Positions 1-6,578 of a stretch of 12,379 bases of DNA are shown here, piece by piece. How positions within the stretch are numbered: position 1 is the stretch's first letter; each line of letters opens with the position of its first letter. The stretch covers positions 1-12,379 of the forward strand of contig DKWE01000115.1 of the NCBI GenBank assembly GCA_002491565.1. The letters are read 5' to 3'. Under the pieces are notes generated by a model, which was given only the letters and a program-made list of their open reading frames with translations, made no database searches and had not been told where the DNA came from. The DNA comes from Lachnospiraceae bacterium UBA7160 (GTDB taxonomy: Bacteria; Bacillota; Clostridia; Lachnospirales; Lachnospiraceae). A program made the translations under genes and the position numbers.

Positions 1-2
1 TT

Positions 3-1124
3 CTGAAAGCATGTGCATTTTTGCAGGAAGATCGGTACAAGAGCGCCGCTGAAATGCGCAAAGATCTCCTGCCCCTTGCAAGCAACGATATTTACACATC
101 CCAAAACCAGCATATCACATATCCATCTGAAAACGAACCAGGGGTGCGGACACCTGTGACTGATACGGATCGTATTCAAAGAGAGGAAATGCCGTCCGAA
201 GAAACAGTAGGCATCTTTGTTGGCAAGTCTGGCAATAAGTCCTCAACAAACAAGAAGGGAAAACTTCCGCCGATTCTGCTCGGAGTTGCCCTGTGCGCAA
301 TTGTTATTGTAGCCTGCGTTACTGTATTAATTAAGGGTGCATTTCTAGGCAAAAATGGAGAAGGACAAACAGAGCCTACGGAAAGCGCTGTTAATTATAA
401 ACAAGAAGATACGCATATGCATTCCTGGCAGGAAGCAACTTATGAAGCACCACAAACTTGCCGTATTTGTGGTGCGACTAAAGGAACAGCTTTAGAAAGA
501 CCTTCAGTAAAAGTGAATGACATCCTCAGCTTCGGTCATTATGAGCAGGATGGTATCCGTAACAATGGTGCAGAAATGATTGAGTGGCTAGTGTTGGATG
601 TGCAGGAAGGCAAGGCGTTGCTGTTGAGCCTTTATGCGCTGGATGCCCAACCATATAACAACATCTATGGAGCAACTACTTGGGAAAACTGTACACTTCG
701 TAGTTGGCTGAACGGCACGTTCCTTGAAACTGCTTTCACAGAAGAGGAAAAGGCAGCAATCCTTATGACAGAAGTTGACAATAGTATGTTACAAAGCAAC
801 GGTGAATGGCATGTTAAAGGAGGCAATAACACAGAAGATTTGATTTTCCTACTTAGCTATGCAGATACGGATCGATACTTTGAGAATTATGCAGCTCGTA
901 TCTGTACACCAACCAACTATGCTGTTTCCATGGGGGCAGATGTGCGAACTCTCGATGATGGCATTACTAATGCTGCGTGGTGGTGGTTGCGGTCTCCGGG
1001 GGAAGACAGTAATCAGGCATCTTTTGTGAATTTTGATGGTACCCGCTACACAAATGCTGTCGGAAATGGATATCTGTCAGTGCGTCCAGCGTTTTGGATT
1101 GACTTAGAAGAATACTCATATTGA
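3..1124 (+). CDS. Ser/Thr protein kinase, C-terminal part (5' end outside window), with TM helix and DUF6273-like sensor domain
   Basis: The frame is open from the left edge and begins LKACAFLQEDRYKSAAEM, the typical end of a bacterial Hanks-type kinase domain, so the catalytic part lies upstream. A basic linker (KKGKLPP) leads into one hydrophobic helix at about 267-336, giving an inside kinase and an outside C-terminus. The outer part starts with a Cys/His module (HMHSWQEAT...TCRICGAT, about 411-475) often seen in clostridial surface proteins. A roughly 200-residue domain follows (FGHYEQDG, IEWLVLD, LRSWLNGTF, WWWLRSPG, VRPAFWIDL) that matches my knowledge of DUF6273. Family knowledge suggests a membrane signalling receptor; the ligand is unknown. 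It ends 58 bp from the convergent sigma-like gene, with no terminator seen. It is probably chromosomal flank rather than part of the mobile element, but that is inference. Confidence 0.8.
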   Translation: MKACAFLQEDRYKSAAEMRKDLLPLASNDIYTSQNQHITYPSENEPGVRTPVTDTDRIQREEMPSEETVGIFVGKSGNKSSTNKKGKLPPILLGVALCAIVIVACVTVLIKGAFLGKNGEGQTEPTESAVNYKQEDTHMHSWQEATYEAPQTCRICGATKGTALERPSVKVNDILSFGHYEQDGIRNNGAEMIEWLVLDVQEGKALLLSLYALDAQPYNNIYGATTWENCTLRSWLNGTFLETAFTEEEKAAILMTEVDNSMLQSNGEWHVKGGNNTEDLIFLLSYADTDRYFENYAARICTPTNYAVSMGADVRTLDDGITNAAWWWLRSPGEDSNQASFVNFDGTRYTNAVGNGYLSVRPAFWIDLEEYSY

Positions 1125-1182
1125 CATTCAGCCCCAATAATCCATTGACGGCCATGCAACAGAAAATGATGAAAATGAAAAT

Positions 1183-2412
1183 TTACATTTCGAACGAAAG
1201 CGTCGCTTCCTTTGGCAGCCTTTCATTTTTACAGTTCAGAAGATAGGAAATCGCATACTTGGCAAAGGACTGTGAGATCGTTTTGTCCCAGTCCGCCAGA
1301 CGGACGATCTCTGCCGTTTTTCTCTCGAAATCTAACTGAATCTCGCCCCATTCGCCGTCGCAGTCTGCCTGATATTGGTAGGTTGCGACGGCGATTATTT
1401 CTTTCCGCATTTTCTGCGATTTGCGCTTAAGGCTGATTGTGTGAAAGAGTCCATCTTCCACCAACAGCCGCGCAAGATGCAACACTGCTTTCTTGTAAGC
1501 TCGTTCGGCACCGCCGGCAGTTGTGCCTTCAAACAGGATTGCCAGTTCTTCCCAACTAAACCTGCTACGCATCGGCTTTACATGACCACAGTCCATGCAG
1601 ACTGCCATGTGCCGCTCCAACAGGATTTGCTCCCGGTAGTCAAGTTTCCCATGGGCACGCCGGACAGCACTTCCCCAGGAGCTGCCCCAGAGAATAGCAC
1701 CATAAGTACCACCGGCCTCCCGGCTTAAATCCTCTCCAGCGTCCTCGTTGGTATCCTCATCGAAATCTTCGCCGAATTCATTGTCGCTCTCACGGAGAAC
1801 GGTATCATAGATAGAAACGATGCCCCGGTTTTTGCGGGCTGCACGGAGATAGTTCTCCGCTGTATTTTTCGTACAGCCGGTTTTCTTCATAAACGCCACA
1901 ATGGTTTTCTTTCGGGAGTCTCCAGATTTGTTGTAAAGCCATGCAATTCCTCGGATCGTTTTGTATTCATCCAGATTTTTGAACGAACCGGATTCCTCAT
2001 AGCGGCGGCAGTTAAGAATAGCGTTGCCGATATCGTAGTAGGCATAGGTCAGAAAGTCCGCGCCTTTGTCGGGATCGTATCCCGGGCAGCAATCCACAAT
2101 CGCAGATACGCAGTTCAGCTTGTAATCCAGCAGGCGAACCGGGTCGTAAGCGTGCAACCCCTCCCTGTGAAAGAAGCGGTAAATGCGACCATTCAGAATC
2201 TTCTCAATGTGATGTAGATAAAAGCAGAGATACAGCAGCTTCTGCTCCCGGTTTGCCATCAAAATATATTCGTTGATGTCATCAACCTTCGGCGGCTCTG
2301 GCTCCAGCTGGACGGCACGTTCTGCCTCAAACCGGGTTAGGTTCTTTTCAAGACACTGAAAACCATATTTGGCGATGTACCCTTCCATTTCCTTGTAACG
2401 ATCATCCGGCAT
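1183..2412 (-). CDS. divergent sigma-70-like protein with an extra C-terminal domain
   Basis: This 409-residue protein starts at an ATG with an AGAAGGTG ribosome site 5 bp upstream. Residues 112-137 (YDPDKGADFLTYAYYDIGNA) match the sigma region 2 pattern YDP.KG..F.TYA...I..AI. Residues 151-204 look like a helical region 3. A very acidic linker covers about 206-231. Residues 257-316 resemble region 4, with EQILLERHM followed by SWEELAILFEGTT and YKKAVLHLARLL, and contain an inserted CMDCGHV. Residues 338-409 (ATYQYQAD...EIQLDFERK...FAKYAISYLLN) form an extra domain that I do not recognise. It lies 19 bp downstream of the zinc-finger gene, probably in one operon. It may direct RNA polymerase to the element's own promoters, or it may be a sigma-derived DNA-binding regulator that no longer works as a sigma factor. 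Confidence 0.6.
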   Translation of the reverse strand: MPDDRYKEMEGYIAKYGFQCLEKNLTRFEAERAVQLEPEPPKVDDINEYILMANREQKLLYLCFYLHHIEKILNGRIYRFFHREGLHAYDPVRLLDYKLNCVSAIVDCCPGYDPDKGADFLTYAYYDIGNAILNCRRYEESGSFKNLDEYKTIRGIAWLYNKSGDSRKKTIVAFMKKTGCTKNTAENYLRAARKNRGIVSIYDTVLRESDNEFGEDFDEDTNEDAGEDLSREAGGTYGAILWGSSWGSAVRRAHGKLDYREQILLERHMAVCMDCGHVKPMRSRFSWEELAILFEGTTAGGAERAYKKAVLHLARLLVEDGLFHTISLKRKSQKMRKEIIAVATYQYQADCDGEWGEIQLDFERKTAEIVRLADWDKTISQSFAKYAISYLLNCKNERLPKEATLSFEM

Positions 2413-2431
2413 AGCGCACCTTCTTTCAAAA

Positions 2432-3535
2432 TCACAGATGTGCCTTTGCTTCCTCCATCAAAGAGGAATGCTCCATCTCTTTTTCATAGTCTCCCCGTGC
2501 ATAGGCAACATTGCTGATTGCCCGGTACATCTTATCCTTTGCCAGCTTTTTCATCACAGCAGCCAGCTCCGGATCAATGGTGCCCCGTTGCAGGTAGCGG
2601 TTGATGGTATTGAGCCGCCGTTCATAAATCTGTTTCAGCGGATGATCGTCCGCCAGCTCCCGCTGCTCCCGGCCTTTCAGATTGCCGATCTGTCTGCACG
2701 TCCTACGGAGCTTATCCCCCGGTGCCAGATTACCACAGTATTTGGTGGGCCTGGCATTGGTGGTCAGAAACCACCGTCTGCAGATTGGGCATTTCTTCGG
2801 GGCATGTCCAACACACAATCCCTCAAACAGATCGGAGCGGAACATTCCCACAAATGAAACATAGAGCATTCGTTTGACCAGTGTCGGCACAGTGGTGCCG
2901 GGACGAATCACCGACGTATATTGCAGGGTGGCATTGGTCATGGCCATCCACCCATCGCCTTCCCCGAAATCCTCTAATACCGGGAAGGTTTCTCCAAAAT
3001 GCTCCGCATAGCTGTCTGGGGTTCGCTTACAATCTGGGTCATCCAGTTTTTCCGCAAAGGGAATCATGGCTTTCTGATACTCTCCCAGAGAGAAACCCAG
3101 CTGCGCCAAAATCGGCAGCACCCTCAGCAGCTTCAAGCCCTGTTCATATCTGGGATCAGTCAAATTGGTCAGAGTGCCGTTTTGAACGGCAGCATAATAC
3201 GCATTGGCGTTGGCGAGAGATTCTTCTGAGAACACCCGCTCCACTCTGACAGCGACATCGGAAACATCCAGATAAGAGAATGGTTTCACATTCTTCAGCA
3301 AGTCTGCAATCTGCTTTGCGCTCTCCCTTGCTGCCGGGAGCAGGGCCGAATTGCCGCAGCCTGCGTTGAGGGTTCCCATAAGGAGATTCAGTGCCATGCA
3401 GAGATTGTTCAGTTGCTCGATTACTTTGGTTGGGATGTTCAGTGCATCACAGCCGAGTGTGCCGCTGGGAAAGGACTTGTCACCATAGATTACTGTGTCC
3501 TGCCAGAAGTCCAGAGAAAGAATGTTGTGTTTCAT
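2432..3535 (-). CDS. zinc-finger protein of unknown function, DUF6076-like
   Basis: This is a 367-residue protein. The ATG at 3535 is preferred because GGAGG (3541-3545) sits 5 bp upstream; an in-frame TTG at 3547 overlaps that ribosome site and is unlikely. The N-terminal two thirds are helical and unfamiliar. C249, C252, C267 and C280 (CPICRRWF...KYCGN...RRTC) form a likely four-Cys zinc finger, similar in layout to the CGNR-type fingers of bacterial regulators. The basic stretch after it (RRTCRQIGNLKGREQ) would suit nucleic-acid binding. The length and finger fit what I remember of DUF6076, so the family name is tentative. It is the first gene of the minus-strand operon with the sigma-like protein and is divergent from the replication genes, a position typical of element regulators. 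No function can be assigned. Confidence 0.6.
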   Translation of the reverse strand: MKHNILSLDFWQDTVIYGDKSFPSGTLGCDALNIPTKVIEQLNNLCMALNLLMGTLNAGCGNSALLPAARESAKQIADLLKNVKPFSYLDVSDVAVRVERVFSEESLANANAYYAAVQNGTLTNLTDPRYEQGLKLLRVLPILAQLGFSLGEYQKAMIPFAEKLDDPDCKRTPDSYAEHFGETFPVLEDFGEGDGWMAMTNATLQYTSVIRPGTTVPTLVKRMLYVSFVGMFRSDLFEGLCVGHAPKKCPICRRWFLTTNARPTKYCGNLAPGDKLRRTCRQIGNLKGREQRELADDHPLKQIYERRLNTINRYLQRGTIDPELAAVMKKLAKDKMYRAISNVAYARGDYEKEMEHSSLMEEAKAHL

Positions 3536-3561
3536 GTGCCCCTCCAATTATATTTTGACTT

Positions 3562-3590
3562 ATTATAACACATATGTTCTATGATTGGAA
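3562..3590 (-). promoter_or_regulatory. extended -10 promoter for the zinc-finger/sigma-like operon
   Basis: Read on the minus strand, TATAAT lies at 3567-3562 and is preceded by TG plus one base (TGTTATAAT), a consensus extended -10. A weak -35 (TTCCAA, 3590-3585) stands 17 bp further up. Transcription would start near 3555, about 20 bp before the ATG at 3535. On the opposite strand the only candidate for the primase gene is poor: CTGGCA at 3692-3697 and TATTTT at 3715-3720, 17 bp apart. Confidence 0.55.
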
Positions 3591-3599
3591 GAGGGATGT

Positions 3600-3648
3600 C
3601 CTGTTTTTTCAAATGACCTTGTCCTCCGATTAGCCTGTTTTTTGAAAA
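3600..3648. repeat. short direct and inverted repeats in the divergent intergenic region
   Basis: CCTGTTTTTT occurs at 3600-3609 and again at 3634-3643. Overlapping these, TTTTCAAA (3605-3612) is the reverse complement of TTTGAAAA (3641-3648). They lie between two divergent transcription units and could be an operator for a regulator encoded on the element. The T-rich composition makes chance similarity possible. Confidence 0.3.
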
Positions 3649-3735
3649 TTTCCCCATAACCATAGTGAGAAGGTAAGATGCTCGCCAACCCCTGGCAGGT
3701 ATTTTTCTTCCCAATATTTTTATGGAGGCTTGATA

Positions 3736-4359
3736 ATGAGCGTATTTGAAACCATCAAGGTGGATGTCACACTGAGGCAAGCTGCCGAACACTATGGGCT
3801 GCGGGTTCCCCCAAGCGGCATGACCTGCTGCCCATTCCACAAGGACAGGCATCCCAGCCTGAAGCTGAATGAAGATTATTTCTTCTGCTTCGGTTGTGGT
3901 TCAGCCGGAGATGTGATTGATTTCACAGCAAGGCTGTTTGGACTGTCCTGCTACGAAGCAGCACAGAAGCTGGCATCTGATTTTGGCATTTCCGCAGAGC
4001 CGGGACAGGTGACAACGGGTGCCAGTAAATCGAAACCACCCCAGTGGCATCAATCCCGGCTGGACGAGCTGCGCTGCCGCCGGGTGCTGACAGACTATCT
4101 GCATCTGTTGAAGGAATGGAAAATCCGGTATGCACCCCCGACACCGGAGGACATTCTGGATGACAGATTCGTGGCAAGCTGTCAGCAGTATGACCGCATC
4201 GCCTATCTGCTGGACTTTCTGACTCATGCCAGCGTGGAAGAGCGGGACAGTACGATAGCGGCGTTGCTGGCAGACGGCAGTATCGCGTCTTGGGAAAACT
4301 GTCTTGCAGAAGATCGAAAGGAGGAAAGGCGCCGTGCCAAAGAAACAGAAATCGCCTGA
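3736..4359 (+). CDS. CHC2 zinc-finger primase fragment (short replication primase)
   Basis: The 207-residue protein starts at ATG 3736, which has GGAGG (3724-3728) 7 bp upstream; an in-frame TTG at 3730 is too close to that site. Residues 31-63 hold the DnaG-type CHC2 zinc ribbon: C32-P-F-H35, then DRHPSLKL, then C51-F-G-C54 and GDVIDF. The rest is helical and charged. No TOPRIM catalytic domain is visible, so it is much shorter than DnaG (about 600 residues) and cannot be a complete DnaG-type primase. It overlaps the helicase gene by 26 bp, so the two are probably made together and act as a template-binding and unwinding unit for replication of the element. Zinc-finger identity is secure; priming activity is inferred. 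Confidence 0.85.
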   Translation: MSVFETIKVDVTLRQAAEHYGLRVPPSGMTCCPFHKDRHPSLKLNEDYFFCFGCGSAGDVIDFTARLFGLSCYEAAQKLASDFGISAEPGQVTTGASKSKPPQWHQSRLDELRCRRVLTDYLHLLKEWKIRYAPPTPEDILDDRFVASCQQYDRIAYLLDFLTHASVEERDSTIAALLADGSIASWENCLAEDRKEERRRAKETEIA

Positions 4360-5770
4360 GGCAGGTCTTCCCATCTGGTTTGATGGGAAGAACATCAACG
4401 AGGCTCTGTTCTGCGAGGAGTTTCTGCGTGAGCACAGAATCATCTTCACAAACAGAGCCTTTTTCACGCCGGATGGCCGGGTGACGGATGATCTTTCCCT
4501 CCGGGGAGAAATTTACGAAGAATTGAAATGCTGTGCGGTGAACAGTATCCCGCAGAAGATCGGCAATATTCTGGAGGTGCTGAAGCTGGAAGCCCAGGTG
4601 GAGGACTTCCCACCGGAGCCGGATCGCATTCACCTCGCCAACGGCACGCTGCTCCTGGATGGGACATTCATCGAGGGCAGACCGCAGATCGTTCGGAATC
4701 GTCTGCCAGTTGCCTACCGCCCTGACGCACCGGAGCCAATCTTGTGGTTTCGGTTTCTGAATGACCTGCTGTACCCGGAGGACATTCCCACCTTGCAGGA
4801 ATTTCTTGGATACTGTCTGATTCCCAGCAACAAGGGTCAGCGCATGATGATCATAAAGGGCAGCGGCGGCGAGGGGAAATCTAAGATCGGCGCAATGCTC
4901 GGCAGCATCTTCGGAACGAATATGAAAGACGGCAGCATCGGAAAAATATCCGAGGATCGGTTTGCCCGTGCAGATCTGGAACACATTCTGCTGTGTGTGG
5001 ATGACGATATGCAAATGGATGCGCTGCGGAAAACCAACTACGTCAAATCCATTGTCACCGCGCAGGGAAAAATGGATTTGGAGCGCAAGCGCACACAGAG
5101 CTATCAAGGATGGATGTTCGCCCGCCTGCTGGCATTCAGCAACGGCGACTTGCAGGCACTCTATGACCGCAGCGATGGTTTCTATCGCAGACAGCTTGTG
5201 CTGGCAACAAAGGGAAAGCCTGCCGGGCGGGTGGATGATCCTGACCTTGCGGAAAAGCTGAAAGCTGAAGCAGAGGGTATTTTCCTTTGGGCGTTTGCGG
5301 GACTGCAGCGGCTGGTTTCCAACAACTTCAAGTTCACGGAGAGTGACCGTATCAAAGAAAACCGGGAAGCGGTGAAGCGGGATAACAACAACATCTTTTC
5401 TTTTTTGGAATCCGATGGATATATCCGGCTCAAGGCGGATGCTTCCATCAGTTCAAAAGACCTGTATTCCATTTACCGAATGTGGTGTGACGAAAACAAT
5501 CTGGCACCGCTGAAATCCCGGAGCTTCAGCGATGCGGTTGTCGCCAATGCCAGCAAGTACAATCTGGAGCACTGCAACAATGTGACCAATCCTGCCGGAC
5601 GGCGGGTGTGGGGCTTCATGGGTATTGAGGCAATCGCAAGACCTGATATAAATGGTTTTTACGGTGAATCACAGCGTACGTACCAGACGGCTGGGACAAT
5701 TAAGGTTCCGGCTGACTTCTGTACGTATGTACGCAGCATATCACGCTATGTTCACCTGTATCAAAAGTGA
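4334..5770 (+). CDS. D5/P4-type SF3 replicative helicase (phage/plasmid primase-helicase family)
   Basis: The 478-residue protein probably starts at GTG 4334, with AAAGGAGG (4317-4324) 9 bp upstream inside the primase gene. An in-frame TTG at 4304 would sit before that site. Residues 176-183 are the Walker A loop GSGGEGKS, 217-226 the Walker B strand (HILLCVDDDM), followed by a sensor strand (LLAFSNGD) and a likely arginine finger around R285/R286 (DGFYRRQ). The C-terminal part (FLESDGYI...LYSIYRMWCDENN) resembles the winged-helix D5 C-terminal domain. The N-terminus (FEPD-like DRIHLANGTLLLDG) fits the D5_N region. These enzymes form hexameric rings that open DNA at an origin. The last 35 residues are less typical and run into the repeat-rich non-coding region. 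Confidence in family is high. Confidence 0.9.
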   Translation: MPKKQKSPEAGLPIWFDGKNINEALFCEEFLREHRIIFTNRAFFTPDGRVTDDLSLRGEIYEELKCCAVNSIPQKIGNILEVLKLEAQVEDFPPEPDRIHLANGTLLLDGTFIEGRPQIVRNRLPVAYRPDAPEPILWFRFLNDLLYPEDIPTLQEFLGYCLIPSNKGQRMMIIKGSGGEGKSKIGAMLGSIFGTNMKDGSIGKISEDRFARADLEHILLCVDDDMQMDALRKTNYVKSIVTAQGKMDLERKRTQSYQGWMFARLLAFSNGDLQALYDRSDGFYRRQLVLATKGKPAGRVDDPDLAEKLKAEAEGIFLWAFAGLQRLVSNNFKFTESDRIKENREAVKRDNNNIFSFLESDGYIRLKADASISSKDLYSIYRMWCDENNLAPLKSRSFSDAVVANASKYNLEHCNNVTNPAGRRVWGFMGIEAIARPDINGFYGESQRTYQTAGTIKVPADFCTYVRSISRYVHLYQK

Positions 5771-5919
5771 TCATCTTGTGGAGATGCCCCCCTGTTTCTG
5801 GGGTTTGAAAATCAAGGGTAGTGGAAATCGGAAAGTTATCCGCTGCCAAATAAAACGATTTCACGAAATCGCGCTTCTTTAAACCGTGAATCATTTTCGC
5901 GGAATCGTGGGGCTTTTCA

Positions 5920-5957
5920 CTGTTTCAAACCAAGTCCCACGAAACAGGAAAGTGGGA
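5920..5957 (+). other. possible H-type pseudoknot
   Basis: Two perfect stems interleave. Stem 1 is CTGTTTC (5920-5926) with GAAACAG (5941-5947). Stem 2 is TCCCAC (5935-5940) with GTGGGA (5952-5957). Loop 1 is 8 nt, the strands at 5940/5941 abut with no linker, and loop 3 is GAAA (5948-5951). That is the order of a classical H-type RNA pseudoknot. If the DNA rather than RNA acts here, the two would be alternative cruciforms. Function is unknown. Confidence 0.35.
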
Positions 5958-6032
5958 TAGGGTCACCTGTGAACAGGACATCATCATGGAAATTCTGAAC
6001 GGATTTCCCCAATTACACATTTTTCACTCACC

Positions 6033-6070
6033 AGCGAAGCGGACACGCCGTAGGGCGCACCGACTTCGCT
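6033..6070 (-). other. hairpin with IncQ/MOBQ-like nic core; candidate second oriT
   Basis: AGCGAAG (6033-6039) pairs with CTTCGCT (6064-6070), then GG with CC (6041-6042, 6060-6061), then CGCC with GGCG (6046-6049, 6054-6057) around a GTAG loop. On the minus strand the 3' arm reads GTGCGCCCT (6060 to 6052). I recall this as the conserved nic core of IncQ-type and several Gram-positive MOBQ origins, cut as GTGCG/CCCT, which here would fall between 6056 and 6055. It lies 34 bp upstream of the 70-residue gene. In my recollection relatives of that gene sit beside the mobilization genes of Tn1549-like elements. The relaxase in this window is MobV, a different type. Confidence 0.45.
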
Positions 6071-6104
6071 ATTTTCATCACTATTTTTATGGAGGTTTGT
6101 CACA

Positions 6105-6317
6105 ATGAATGTACGCAATGAATTAAAGGCACAGATCGTGCGTGCCGGTATGACCATGCAGCAGGTGGTCGATCTGCTGTCCGATGAGTACGGATGGAGC
6201 GACAGCGTTTCCAACCTGTCCGCCAAGCTCCAGCGGGAGAGCATCCGGTACAAGGAAGTCTTGGAGCTGGCAGATGTGCTGGGCTATGAAATCGTCTGGC
6301 AGAAAAAGAGGGAGTAA
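6105..6317 (+). CDS. 70-residue HTH-like protein of mobile-element mobilization regions
   Basis: ATG 6105 has GGAGG (6091-6095) 9 bp upstream. The protein (MNVRNELKAQIVRAGMTMQQ ... VLGYEIVWQKKRE) is all helical, with a pattern like an HTH: helix MTMQQVVDLLSDEYG, turn, helix SVSNLSAKLQRESI, then YKEVLELADVLGYEI. I recall near-identical small proteins encoded next to relaxase and MobC genes in Tn1549-like elements, where databases sometimes mislabel them as LLM-class flavin oxidoreductases; at 70 residues with no flavin fold that label cannot be right. A role in binding the adjacent hairpin or regulating transfer is inferred. Its leader (TATTTTTATGGAGG) nearly copies that of the primase gene. 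Confidence 0.75.
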   Translation: MNVRNELKAQIVRAGMTMQQVVDLLSDEYGWSDSVSNLSAKLQRESIRYKEVLELADVLGYEIVWQKKRE

Positions 6318-6403
6318 TCATGCTCCCGCCCGCATCTCCACACGCAACCTGCCCCACTCGCTTCCCCCGTCCCGACGGTGAAATCCGCAGAGTTCAGCGT
6401 GGT

Positions 6404-6439
6404 CTGTCTGAGAGAATGCAGCGGACTTCTCTCAGACAG
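6404..6439. repeat. perfect 13-bp inverted repeat (hairpin)
   Basis: CTGTCTGAGAGAA (6404-6416) is the exact reverse complement of TTCTCTCAGACAG (6427-6439), with a 10-nt loop (6417-6426). AGCGGAC in the loop is repeated directly after the stem (6438-6444). There is no T-tract after it, so it is not a standard terminator. Confidence 0.8.
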
Positions 6440-6487
6440 CGGACGGTGGTGATTGCACAATACGGTTGGGAAATCAGCATCGTCCGT

Positions 6488-6528
6488 GCCGTGGAATTGC
6501 GAAGTGGGTACCGCTTGCAAACCACGGC
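6488..6528. repeat. long imperfect inverted repeat
   Basis: GCCGTGG (6488-6494) pairs with CCACGGC (6522-6528). Inside it TTGC (6497-6500) pairs with GCAA (6517-6520) and AAG (6502-6504) with CTT (6514-6516), giving a bulged stem with a loop near 6505-6513. Confidence 0.65.
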
Positions 6529-6531
6529 AGA

Positions 6532-6547
6532 GGCTTCCGCAGAAGCC
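6532..6547. repeat. hairpin 1 of a pair sharing the CTTC-CGCA-GAAG core
   Basis: GGCTTC (6532-6537), loop CGCA, GAAGCC (6542-6547). The inner 12 bases equal those of the hairpin at 6623-6638, while the two outer base pairs differ and still pair (GG/CC here, CA/TG there). Confidence 0.7.
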
Positions 6548-6578
6548 GCATTCCCCGTTCCCCCTCGGGAGAGCCCAC

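Larger units (their letters stand above)
5771..6104. other. gene-free, repeat-rich region; candidate replication/transfer control region
   Basis: No convincing gene lies here. The GAAATCG motif recurs at 5824-5830 and 5865-5871, inverted at 5856-5862, and as GGAATCG at 5901-5907. CGATTT/AAATCG (5856-5861, 5866-5871) forms a hairpin with a CACG loop. CTGTTTC occurs at 5792-5798 and 5920-5926 and inverted at 5941-5947. CCTG-TGAA-CAGG lies at 5966-5977. Its place just after the helicase gene suits a replication origin with iteron-like sites, but this is inference. Two stronger structures inside it are listed separately. Confidence 0.45.

Noticed and set aside
1125..1182. Left attachment site of the element
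   Set aside because: I compared this gap by eye with 10156-10360 and saw no convincing shared core sequence; the left boundary stays unlocated.
3923..5107. A 394-codon minus-strand open frame
   Set aside because: It lies antisense to the primase and helicase genes, whose motifs are clear; it has no recognisable domain or good ribosome site.
5652..5882. A 76-codon plus-strand frame across the helicase 3' end
   Set aside because: It overlaps the helicase gene in another frame, has no good ribosome site and runs into the hairpin region.
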